Source: Candidatus Thorarchaeota archaeon
GTDB lineage: Archaea; Asgardarchaeota; Thorarchaeia; Thorarchaeales; Thorarchaeaceae
Assembly: GCA_016840245.1 (NCBI GenBank)
Contig: JAEOST010000637.1
Coordinates: 1-12,020 of the forward strand
Direction of reading: 5' to 3'
Length of the DNA: 12,020 bases
This document shows, piece by piece, positions 1 to 5,875 of the stretch; the stretch's first letter is position 1, and the number at the start of each line of letters is the position of its first letter. The notes below the pieces were generated by a model that did not search any database, was not told the DNA's origin, and saw only the letters and a list, made by a program, of their open reading frames with translations. A program made the position numbers and the translations under genes.

Positions 1-1115
1 AATGAAGATGGAATTAATAGAAGTGGAAACTCAATTATTGACCATCCATTTATTCCACCAGAAAATTGTGCTGTAGGACCAATGTATTGACCTATGACTG
101 CATCAACTAAATACTCCTCCTTAGCAACTCCCCATGAAACTGAAACATCATATTCAAATGACCAAGTCAAGCGGAAACTGTTCAATTCCCCATAGATTGG
201 GTAGAGTCTAAGAAAGACATTCCCCTCCGAGTAGTCAGGTATTGCTGATTTCACTTCTTCCTGTGCAGTCTGGTAATCAATGATGTGTAAGGAATCAAAT
301 GTTGGAAGATCATATGCAACGTAAGAGAATGAGAGCACTGTTCCTGATGTTGCATCTATCACAAACCTTGGCCCTTGGGAATGGCGTGATGGGAACACTC
401 CATTCTTTGTAATTGCTAATTCGATGACATAGACTGGGCTGGTAGAGTTTTCCGTACCTCTAACTAACGACCTGTATTCAATCCTTGTTGCTAAGTGACG
501 AGTTGTGTCAGGTAAGGTGTAATTATGATCTAAAAGGTATTGAAACGCTATCTGTTCTGCTGCTTCATCATCGATTATAGTACCATTTGATTGATATGGC
601 AGATTCAAACTTGGATGATCCATCGCAAACTCCAGTGACCAACTAGCGTAACACTGCGATACAACTCCTGTGACTGCATTTACAGAAACCAAGCAATAAT
701 AATCATAATCTGGAGGGTCACTATCAGGTGAGCCATTATGAAAGACATAATGCCATAGAGGCCAAATACTACTCGAGCCATGATACCCTCCATCTACAAC
801 TGATAGAAGAGATGACTCAATATATTCTGAAGCCAATTGATATCCTTCCTCTTGTGTAATCGTTGGTTGGGCTAGAACTAGGTTGTATGTCGATATGTCA
901 GTAGGTAAGGCTGACCATTCTCCAGAAGAGATCACAGGGTCAATTTCTTCAGTGATGAGTGGAGCGAACACAGTATCCGAAATAGGTATACCTGGAATTG
1001 ATATCGATGATGGATCTGTCTGAAGAGAGCTGTAGAAACCTAATGGTAGTGATAAGCCAGCAATCATACTAATTATGGCAACAGCAAGAAGAGGAAGTCT
1101 ATTACTGACTATCAT
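1..1115 (-). CDS. Exported protein with three PepSY-like repeats (C-terminus beyond window)
   Basis: The minus-strand frame is open from ATG 1115 to the left edge, giving 371 visible residues with no stop. Residues 8-28 form a hydrophobic segment, either a signal peptide or a membrane anchor. The rest contains three similar units, each ending in the strand motif typical of PepSY domains: VNAVTG (residues 145-150), VIDATSG (252-258) and LVDAVIG (336-342). Each motif follows a helix-like stretch and a region rich in Tyr, Trp and Ser. PepSY domains often occur in secreted proteins, sometimes near proteases that they are thought to inhibit, and a secreted metalloprotease is encoded two genes upstream. 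The inhibitor role is inference only. A TATA-like AATTATATTA lies about 40 bases upstream of the start. The repeats are divergent and were recognised by eye, so the family call is moderate while the reading frame is secure. Confidence 0.75.
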   Translation of the reverse strand, partial: MIVSNRLPLLAVAIISMIAGLSLPLGFYSSLQTDPSSISIPGIPISDTVFAPLITEEIDPVISSGEWSALPTDISTYNLVLAQPTITQEEGYQLASEYIESSLLSVVDGGYHGSSSIWPLWHYVFHNGSPDSDPPDYDYYCLVSVNAVTGVVSQCYASWSLEFAMDHPSLNLPYQSNGTIIDDEAAEQIAFQYLLDHNYTLPDTTRHLATRIEYRSLVRGTENSTSPVYVIELAITKNGVFPSRHSQGPRFVIDATSGTVLSFSYVAYDLPTFDSLHIIDYQTAQEEVKSAIPDYSEGNVFLRLYPIYGELNSFRLTWSFEYDVSVSWGVAKEEYLVDAVIGQYIGPTAQFSGGINGWSIIEFPLLLIPSS

Positions 1116-1149
1116 CTATTTTCTCTCTGATAAGATAATGTGATTTACA

Positions 1150-1159
1150 TAATATAATT
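1150..1159 (-). promoter_or_regulatory. TATA-like box before the PepSY-repeat gene
   Basis: On the minus strand this reads AATTATATTA, about 35-45 bases upstream of ATG 1115. That is a normal distance for an archaeal box A element serving a transcript with a very short leader. The surrounding 116-base gap (1116-1231) is AT-rich and holds no gene. No operator-like inverted repeat was seen. Confidence 0.35.
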
Positions 1160-1231
1160 CTAACATTTGAGCTTCCTCAAATAGAGACGTTCTAAACTTA
1201 GAGCTCTGACTTTACAGGAAATTAGCCTTCG

Positions 1232-1663
1232 CTATCCAATTGGTCTGTTCCTCCATACTTGTAGTGTTTCATACCAAAATACGAGAGCCACTATGAACAA
1301 TACTCCGATTAGAAGAAGGTAAACTGGTGTAAAAGCCAATCCAAATGTTATCAATGTTGAAACTAGGAGTGATGAAAAGAATAGTGAGTAGAAAGTGTAA
1401 CGGGGCAGAAGATATCTCCCCGAACCTACGAAGAAACGAAGAATACCTACTCTCACTCTCTTAATTACTTGGTATCCATCATGAGGATTTTGCTCAACTA
1501 GACCGAGTTCTTTTAGATTGTTTAAATGATATAATGCTAAACTGGGACTGGAGAGACCAACTCCACGTTGAATATCTCTAAGACTAAGTGCTTCATTATG
1601 TCTAAGCATGTAGAAGTATACTGCCAGACACTTCCCCTTGAGCACTTGCTGAATTTCATGCAT
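1232..1663 (-). CDS. Winged-helix transcriptional regulator with two C-terminal membrane helices
   Basis: This 143-residue protein has an N-terminal winged-helix domain. Residues 27-57 contain the recognition-helix pattern LRDIQRGVGLSSPSLALYHL followed by a wing ending near residue 67, similar to ArsR-like regulators that choose between promoter states. Two hydrophobic helices follow, at about 88-110 and 112-130, with a short basic tail. A membrane-anchored DNA-binding protein could sense membrane or envelope state and act on nearby genes, and both neighbours encode exported proteins. The regulated genes are inferred from position only. The start at ATG 1663 has no ribosome-binding site at normal spacing. 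A strong GGAGGT at 1688-1693 sits 24 bases away, but only 9 bases from an in-frame CTG at 1676-1678, which would add five residues. Confidence 0.8.
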   Translation of the reverse strand: MHEIQQVLKGKCLAVYFYMLRHNEALSLRDIQRGVGLSSPSLALYHLNNLKELGLVEQNPHDGYQVIKRVRVGILRFFVGSGRYLLPRYTFYSLFFSSLLVSTLITFGLAFTPVYLLLIGVLFIVALVFWYETLQVWRNRPIG

Positions 1664-1687
1664 ATCATCATTCTTCAGCTTCTCACT

Positions 1688-1693
1688 ACCTCC
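1688..1693 (-). promoter_or_regulatory. Shine-Dalgarno-like GGAGGT with ambiguous start
   Basis: The minus strand reads GGAGGT here, a strong ribosome-binding sequence. It is 9 bases before an in-frame CTG (1678-1676) but 24 bases before the first in-frame ATG (1663) of the winged-helix gene. Either a rare CTG start is used, or the site is coincidental and initiation at the ATG is independent of it. Confidence 0.35.
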
Positions 1694-1720
1694 AATTTTC
1701 TATCCTCAAACTACAATGAC

Positions 1721-3166
1721 CTAATAGGTCAATCGTTGTGTCCAGTGATAGAAACAATACCACCAATCTGCTTGTCCTGAATCTGTCATAACACACCCAG
1801 AATTATCACAATAGTCCTCTGGATTATCCCATGAAATGTAGATGTGATGACCATATTCATGCATAATAGCATAAGGGAGGGTATAGATGCAAGCATCAGA
1901 TATACCGATACCATAGTCCCCCACTCGCCATCCATACCCAAACCAATTTCGAACGTCAAGATGCCATCCTGCTGCACCTTCAAGCTCCTCTACAAATATC
2001 AAATACTCCCACTTTCCATGACCGAATCCTTCGTCACTGTGATCATAAAAGTTGGTCCAATAATATACATGGTCACTTTGAGAAGTCGGAATGTCTTCAA
2101 CGAGTTCCGTTGAATATTCCCAGTCTACACGATGATATGCGTGAATCTTGTAGTATGCGTTCATAGACGCAAGATTCGCACTTAATTTGGAGGTACGTGT
2201 ATTAGGCATATAGTCAATTTCGATTTTACATCCTATATAATGCACACCTAGCTGAGTAATTCTCTTTGCATAATCGATGTCTGGCATATTGTTATACCTG
2301 ATTTTGAGTTTCCTATGAATAGAATCTGTAAAATCACCCAGATATACCTCATAAGCCCCAGGAGATGTGATTGTGGCTATATACTGATATTGTCCTTGAT
2401 TATTTTCAATATAGACATAAGCTGTTCTTGATGAAGTATCTGCTACATTGACTGTTTCAATATTGAGATAAGTGGATTCACCTACAACTACATCATACTG
2501 CATTGCACAATGTATTTTTCCGGTTCGTGGAGTAAGTTCATTCAATTCATATGGATAGTCATTGTTATCCAATGGAGGAGTTTGGTCACTGCCAGAAAAA
2601 CTATCTCCAATACCAATCCACGCATAGAGTAGCTTCCACCCACGGACAATATATCCACCATAATCAATAGAAATTTCAACTCTATGTCGAGATAATTCAG
2701 GGTTAATTAGACTCTTTTGAACAACTACACAATCCTTGAATCCACTTTGTATACTTGAAATTAGATACTGGTTGACAAGTTGGTTATCAAACCAAACGGT
2801 CAGTATTCTTCCATGAGGATCGAGATCTCTAAGAAGCCATATCCAGATGAATAGATTGTCTTCGGTTGATATTGGTAATTCTAGAGGGGTATCAAAGGAG
2901 AGAGTAGAATATGCTTTCTTCGGCCACCATCTCCCTTCCATTACAGGTGCAGCCGTCAGAGCGGGGAAGTCATCACGACCCGCCCCCCATGGCCAAGTGG
3001 GGTCTGAAGAGCTCTTCATATTGATATCCATATCTTGATTCTCGGTTGAAGGTGTTTCATTTGCTTTCATAAGTTGAGTTGAATTTAGACTTGATATCTT
3101 TGAGTGAATATCAGGCGTTGACCATTGTGTGTCTATTGAATCTTGTTCAACGAAATAAGCTTCCAT
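1721..3166 (-). CDS. Secreted zinc metalloprotease, metzincin-like (main body of a frame-split gene)
   Basis: The frame encodes 481 residues from ATG 3166. Near the C-terminus is IMHEYGHHIYI, with zinc-ligand and catalytic residues H436, E437 and H440. It is followed by CDNSGCVM (C453, C458, M460) and C471. A cysteine pair before a Met-turn-like CxM resembles metzincins, especially the archaemetzincin pattern. The spacing to a third zinc ligand is not canonical, because W446 and D447 occupy that place. The remaining 400 residues look like beta-rich extracellular modules, with many Tyr, Asp and Asn. Methionine 3166 has no ribosome-binding site, and the ORF lacks a signal peptide. Both are supplied by the overlapping upstream ORF (3147-3377), so the true product is probably one protein of about 551 residues. 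It probably acts outside the cell on proteins or peptides. Confidence 0.75.
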   Translation of the reverse strand: MEAYFVEQDSIDTQWSTPDIHSKISSLNSTQLMKANETPSTENQDMDINMKSSSDPTWPWGAGRDDFPALTAAPVMEGRWWPKKAYSTLSFDTPLELPISTEDNLFIWIWLLRDLDPHGRILTVWFDNQLVNQYLISSIQSGFKDCVVVQKSLINPELSRHRVEISIDYGGYIVRGWKLLYAWIGIGDSFSGSDQTPPLDNNDYPYELNELTPRTGKIHCAMQYDVVVGESTYLNIETVNVADTSSRTAYVYIENNQGQYQYIATITSPGAYEVYLGDFTDSIHRKLKIRYNNMPDIDYAKRITQLGVHYIGCKIEIDYMPNTRTSKLSANLASMNAYYKIHAYHRVDWEYSTELVEDIPTSQSDHVYYWTNFYDHSDEGFGHGKWEYLIFVEELEGAAGWHLDVRNWFGYGWRVGDYGIGISDACIYTLPYAIMHEYGHHIYISWDNPEDYCDNSGCVMTDSGQADWWYCFYHWTQRLTY

Positions 3167-3377
3167 AGGTGTCAGAGGTTTTTTTCCATTCAGTATTTAG
3201 AAATTCATTGACTTCTGGAGCGTATTTCGAGCAATAATCATCAGACGTAGTATTATTTAGATTAGTAAATAATAATGACAACTTGGAATCTTGCACAAAA
3301 TCTGTCGTTGGTACCACGAAACCCAAACACACGAGAGCTACTATTACTGAATATATCTTGAGCTTAGTTGAAACCAT
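3147..3377 (-). CDS. Signal-peptide-bearing N-terminal part of the metalloprotease gene (frame-split)
   Basis: This 76-residue ORF starts at ATG 3377 with GAGGGG (3384-3389) 6 bases upstream, a proper ribosome-binding site. Residues 5-22 are a hydrophobic signal-peptide core, followed by an acidic, Asn/Thr-rich stretch typical of a propeptide. It ends 20 bases inside the 481-residue metalloprotease ORF. Removing one A from the run of seven at 3179-3185 joins residue K66 directly to the other frame (KKPLTPMEAY) with no stop, giving a continuous 551-residue secreted protein. The short ORF has no recognisable function of its own. It could instead be a separate small secreted protein, but the lack of a signal peptide and ribosome-binding site downstream argues for one split gene. 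Confidence 0.65.
   Translation of the reverse strand: MVSTKLKIYSVIVALVCLGFVVPTTDFVQDSKLSLLFTNLNNTTSDDYCSKYAPEVNEFLNTEWKKTSDTYGSLFR
3179..3185 (-). other. A7 run at which the metalloprotease frame changes by +1
   Basis: On the minus strand the sequence reads TGG, seven A, CCTCTG. Reading through as written gives the short ORF, and dropping one A gives the long metalloprotease frame. A homopolymer of this length is a usual place for a sequencing or assembly slip, for a real inactivating mutation, or for transcriptional slippage. The classical -1 slippery heptamer is not in the right register, since the needed change is +1 or -2. Confidence 0.7.
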
Positions 3378-3404
3378 ATACTACCCCTCAATGAAACTAT
3401 AATC

Positions 3405-3418
3405 ATCATATTATCTAA
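3405..3418 (-). promoter_or_regulatory. TATA-like region before the metalloprotease gene
   Basis: The minus strand here reads AGATAATATGATGA, 28-41 bases upstream of ATG 3377, a fitting position for an archaeal promoter with a short leader that includes the GAGGGG ribosome-binding site. A second AT-rich candidate (GATTATAG) lies slightly closer to the start, so the exact element is uncertain. Confidence 0.3.
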
Positions 3419-3558
3419 TGAATTTTTCGCAATATGAAGACTCTTTGGACCTGAATTAAAAAATACAATGTATAATCTGAATACTCAGAATGAGATAGAG
3501 TGAAGATTACCATCAGACCTATCGGTGGTCATGCGCACTCAACTATGGTATGAAGATA

Positions 3559-3596
3559 GCAAGATGTCCCAGGTTCGAATCCTGGCGCGCCCGCCA
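3559..3596 (+). pseudogene. 3' half of a tRNA gene (fragment), copy 1
   Basis: The order matches a tRNA from the 3' strand of the anticodon stem onward. It has GCAAG (3559-3563), a five-base variable loop ATGTC (3564-3568), and a perfect five-pair T-stem CCAGG/CCTGG around the loop TTCGAAT (3569-3585). The acceptor strand CGCGCCC (3586-3592), discriminator G (3593) and encoded CCA (3594-3596) follow. The matching 5' acceptor GGGCGCG and a D-arm are absent from the preceding 150 bases, so this is not a complete tRNA even allowing an intron. It could be a relic attachment site left by an integrated element, a decayed tRNA, or the 3' half of a split (trans-spliced) tRNA. The amino-acid identity cannot be given because the anticodon is lost. 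Confidence 0.75.
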
Positions 3597-3662
3597 ATCA
3601 ACTTGATTTCTTGGCAGATAATGTTATTTCAATTGAACCAAATAATAGACCACCCAATCACA

Positions 3663-4316
3663 TCACCAATACAACAGAATAGTTCCATGTAGTAGTAACA
3701 ATAACAGGATGATAGAGAGAGTGACATCTACTAAACGTCGTCTTGTAACGAGAAATGGGATGAAGAAATTACTGGTCCGTAAGTAGTCTGTATATATCTC
3801 ATTATGATTGGAAATCAAATACTGTTCTTCTGCTATAGCAAGAAAAACATAGGCGGCTAATGTTGCATACCAGAGAAGAATCGTCACTTGACCAGTAAAG
3901 AAACCCCATCCGTCTGTGTGTGTTATGATCCATACACTTCTCGTAGTAAGACTCAAGGTCAGTAAGAGTACACCGAGATATTGAGGATGTCTAATGAACT
4001 TGTATGGCCCGTCTGTAACAAGACTATGTTTTTTGTTCAATCTCAGATATACGACAGAGTAAATCAATAGGAAAAATCCAATCACGGAGATGACAAACTC
4101 TAGTGGAAATCCACCAAATACGAGAGCAAGCACAAAGGCAGGTAACGTAATTGGAGACGTGACTACTAATCCTAATAGATAGAGTATGAAAGGTGCACTC
4201 ATGAGTCCAGCATAAACAAACGGAATTGACTGAAAAAGAGGGACCAGATATCCTACAACATCTAGGACCCTTGTTTTGAGCCTTTGTATAAATGTAGGAG
4301 AAGATGAATTTTCCAT
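3663..4316 (-). CDS. Isoprenylcysteine carboxyl methyltransferase (ICMT)-like membrane methyltransferase
   Basis: This 217-residue protein has about five to six membrane helices (around 38-54, 57-72, 74-92, 113-131, 142-162 and 198-216). Residues 100-115 read VTDGPYKFIRHPQYLG, the cofactor-binding motif shared by ICMT and phospholipid methyltransferases, with R109-H110-P111 central. AEEQYLISNHNEIYTDYLR (162-180) provides the paired glutamates E163/E164 and the following Tyr/Arg typical of the family's C-terminal helix. These enzymes use S-adenosylmethionine to methylate lipid-embedded substrates, and the substrate here is unknown. The gene stands alone between two tRNA 3'-end copies (3559-3596 and 4405-4432). 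No ribosome-binding site is seen at good spacing from ATG 4316. Confidence 0.85.
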   Translation of the reverse strand: MENSSSPTFIQRLKTRVLDVVGYLVPLFQSIPFVYAGLMSAPFILYLLGLVVTSPITLPAFVLALVFGGFPLEFVISVIGFFLLIYSVVYLRLNKKHSLVTDGPYKFIRHPQYLGVLLLTLSLTTRSVWIITHTDGWGFFTGQVTILLWYATLAAYVFLAIAEEQYLISNHNEIYTDYLRTSNFFIPFLVTRRRLVDVTLSIILLLLLLHGTILLYW

Positions 4317-4404
4317 TTTACAATCGCCGTGACCTCATATCCTCAGGGTAATAGTGAAATCAGAAACATATAGCCATGTCGCACAGCCACTAAGAACAAC
4401 ACCA

Positions 4405-4432
4405 ACAGGTTCGAATCCTGACGTGCCCGTCA
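4405..4432 (+). repeat. Degenerate tRNA 3'-end copy 2
   Basis: This matches copy 1 (3569-3596) at 24 of 28 bases. The T-loop TTCGAAT and four T-stem pairs (CAGG/CCTG) are kept, followed by CGTGCCC, discriminator G and TCA in place of CCA. Three of the four differences are transitions, and the fourth breaks the outer T-stem pair (A opposite A). Upstream similarity stops near the T-stem. It lies on the far side of the methyltransferase gene from copy 1, in the same orientation, 836 bases away. Confidence 0.6.
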
Positions 4433-4482
4433 TTGCTATTTTTGCAAACAATATAGTGCATTCCAACAGAGTAGATATTGTA

Positions 4483-4632
4483 ATGTGGCCATATGATAAC
4501 TATTCTTTCATTGAGAACTTACTAGTACTCATAATACCTTCGGCTATGGGACTACTGTTCTATATCTTCTGCAGACCAATGTTGTTTCGTAAGATATCCG
4601 AGAAACAAAGAGAATTAGATTGTGAAGAGTGA
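4483..4632 (+). CDS. Possible small single-pass membrane protein
   Basis: From ATG 4483 the frame gives 49 residues with one clear membrane helix (about residues 10-30, from IENLLVLI to YIFC), then a short charged tail. An in-frame ATG at 4354 would lengthen it to 92 residues, but that extension translates the tRNA-like repeat (TGSNPDVPV is a T-arm read as protein), so it is probably not coding. No convincing ribosome-binding site precedes either start. The family was not recognised, and this may be a chance ORF. Confidence 0.3.
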   Translation: MWPYDNYSFIENLLVLIIPSAMGLLFYIFCRPMLFRKISEKQRELDCEE

Positions 4633-4665
4633 ACTCAAGTATAATCTCAGTCACTTCTCATGTTT

Positions 4666-4697
4666 CAGATACAAATCCGATATGACCGCCAATCAAC
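4666..4697 (+). repeat. Faint third copy of the tRNA 3' end
   Basis: The pattern CAG.T.C.AATCC (10 of 13 positions) is followed, after seven diverged bases and a one-base gap, by CCGCCAATCAAC. That 12-base string is identical to the end of copy 1 plus its flank (3591-3602). An exact 12-base match alone could occur by chance in 12 kb. The T-arm-like part at almost the same spacing is what makes it suggestive. Confidence 0.3.
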
Positions 4698-4698
4698 A

Positions 4699-4917
4699 TT
4701 ACTTCTTACCCATCTTCTTGTTCCAGACTTCTAAGAAGTACTCAAGTGATCTATCAAAGGTCTTCTCAGCCTCTGATGGGAATAGACACCCTGGAAGCTC
4801 CTTATGTTTCCAATGATACTGTAGACAGTCACAGCAGTAGCCCTGTCTTGAACACCCAGGATAAGTACAGCCACAACGCTCCTTATTCTTCTCAACATTA
4901 CAAATTCTGCCTGTCAT
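4699..4917 (-). CDS. Small cysteine-rich DUF6485-type protein
   Basis: This 72-residue protein has eight cysteines (C6, C15, C17, C22, C28, C29, C31, C44) plus H35 in the pattern CNVEKNKERCGCTYPGC, CCDCLQYH and ELPGCLFP. That spacing recalls the DUF6485 family of short, probably metal-binding proteins, whose function is unknown. The C-terminus is a charged helix (SEAEKTFDRSLEYFLEVW). The frame is open further upstream to 5061, with another ATG at 4941, but family length and a TATA-like TTATATCA at 4942-4949 on this strand favour a leaderless start at 4917. That choice also avoids overlap with the divergent kinase gene. Two or more metal sites (zinc or iron-sulfur) are plausible but not shown. 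Confidence 0.75.
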   Translation of the reverse strand: MTGRICNVEKNKERCGCTYPGCSRQGYCCDCLQYHWKHKELPGCLFPSEAEKTFDRSLEYFLEVWNKKMGKK

Positions 4918-4940
4918 TTCAAAGACAAATTGAGGTTGCA

Positions 4941-4950
4941 TGATATAATC
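4941..4950. promoter_or_regulatory. TATA-like element in the divergent promoter region
   Basis: TGATATAATC on the plus strand reads GATTATATCA on the minus strand. It is 25-30 bases from ATG 4917, which would suit leaderless transcription of the DUF6485 gene. In the other direction it is about 60 bases before ATG 5010 of the kinase gene. No other AT-rich box was seen between the two genes. Confidence 0.35.
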
Positions 4951-5009
4951 TGTATGGTACTGGCGGTAGTCTAATAGCGTGGAATTCTGTTCAATGTCAT
5001 TGCATAACG

Positions 5010-5786
5010 ATGAAGTTGTTGAGAGATATCTTACATGAACTAGTAGGAATCGATGGAGCAAAGCTGGACTCCAATCAAGTTTCTACACTTGAAGAGATAC
5101 TCTCTGACAGATATGGCTCTAATTTCCAACCTTCTCTTGTGAAACGGTTCAAGAGCAGAAAGAACATAGTTGTTCATCTACAAATACATCCTGAGAAAAA
5201 AGACGATTCTTTGGATATTGTTGCCAAGTTATTTGTCACCGAGTTTTTTGAGAAAGAAGTCAGGATCTTAAAACTGAGCCAAAGGAATAACCTCTCTGTT
5301 CCCAGCGTTATTGACGCAAAGGATGGAGTATTGTTGATGTCATATATTCCTGGTGAAACACTGGTTGATAGGATTAACAGGACCTTTAATGCTGACTTGA
5401 TTGATAGCTTAGCTCGATGGTATTACACGTATCACAATGTGCATGACACTATCAAGGGTGATCCACGTCTTCGTAATTTTATCTGCAGTAACGGTACAAT
5501 CTACGGTGTGGACTTTGAAGAATCTCGTTCAGACCATTGGATACATGATATTGCAGGTGTAAGTGCCAGTCTTCTAGATACAAATCCAATCTTTGACCGC
5601 AGAAAGAGGGCTCTCTCATGGCGACTTCTTGAGAGCTATCTCTCACACATTGATGAAGTACGGAACAAAGAAACAGATAACCTATTCACAAAGACAGTTT
5701 CGGAAATCCTAACTAAGACAGCTCGTTGGCGCAAGGATGATAGTCTTCTGTCTCTGGCAGAATCGATTCTCCACAAGGGTTTCTAA
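5010..5786 (+). CDS. Small-molecule or protein kinase of the APH/RIO-like kinase fold
   Basis: This 258-residue protein shows kinase-fold landmarks. They are a probable ATP-binding lysine in IVAKLF (K73), the helix-C acidic FEKEVRIL (E81/E83), and the hinge VLLMSYIPGETL (107-118). The catalytic loop is KGDPRLRNF (D151, N156) and the metal-binding aspartate is in YGVDFEES (D168). The catalytic loop lacks the usual His before GD. A single short C-lobe without a large substrate lobe places it near aminoglycoside phosphotransferase, lipopolysaccharide-kinase or Bud32/RIO relatives. It lies 89 bases upstream of the phosphoesterase/ECF operon on the same strand. Because thiamine kinase (ThiK) belongs to the APH family, a role in re-phosphorylating an imported vitamin is possible, but this is inference. 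No ribosome-binding site precedes ATG 5010. Confidence 0.75.
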   Translation: MKLLRDILHELVGIDGAKLDSNQVSTLEEILSDRYGSNFQPSLVKRFKSRKNIVVHLQIHPEKKDDSLDIVAKLFVTEFFEKEVRILKLSQRNNLSVPSVIDAKDGVLLMSYIPGETLVDRINRTFNADLIDSLARWYYTYHNVHDTIKGDPRLRNFICSNGTIYGVDFEESRSDHWIHDIAGVSASLLDTNPIFDRRKRALSWRLLESYLSHIDEVRNKETDNLFTKTVSEILTKTARWRKDDSLLSLAESILHKGF

Positions 5787-5833
5787 TAGTTTCTCAATCC
5801 CCAAGATTCATATTCATCTTCAGTACGAAGACC

Positions 5834-5869
5834 CGATATACATGACCATGCATATCGTGAAGAAGTGAG
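5834..5869 (+). promoter_or_regulatory. Possible promoter and ribosome-binding site of the phosphoesterase/ECF operon
   Basis: CGATATACAT (5834-5843) is a TATA-like box about 35 bases before ATG 5876, and GTGAG (5865-5869) is a partial ribosome-binding site 6 bases before it. The 89-base gap after the kinase gene is long enough for a separate promoter. No TPP riboswitch or other recognisable leader RNA was found in it. Confidence 0.3.
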
Positions 5870-5875
5870 CTACAT

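Noticed and set aside
3430..3596. A complete or intron-containing tRNA gene
   Set aside because: No GGGCGCG acceptor strand, D-arm or 5' anticodon stem (CTTGC) is present upstream of the 3' half.
4354..4482. N-terminal extension of the small membrane ORF
   Set aside because: It translates the tRNA-like repeat (TGSNPDVPV) and has no ribosome-binding site, so an ATG start at 4354 is unlikely.
5787..5875. TPP riboswitch before the transporter operon
   Set aside because: No CTGAGA-like core or paired structure is present, and the 89-base gap is too short for the full element.
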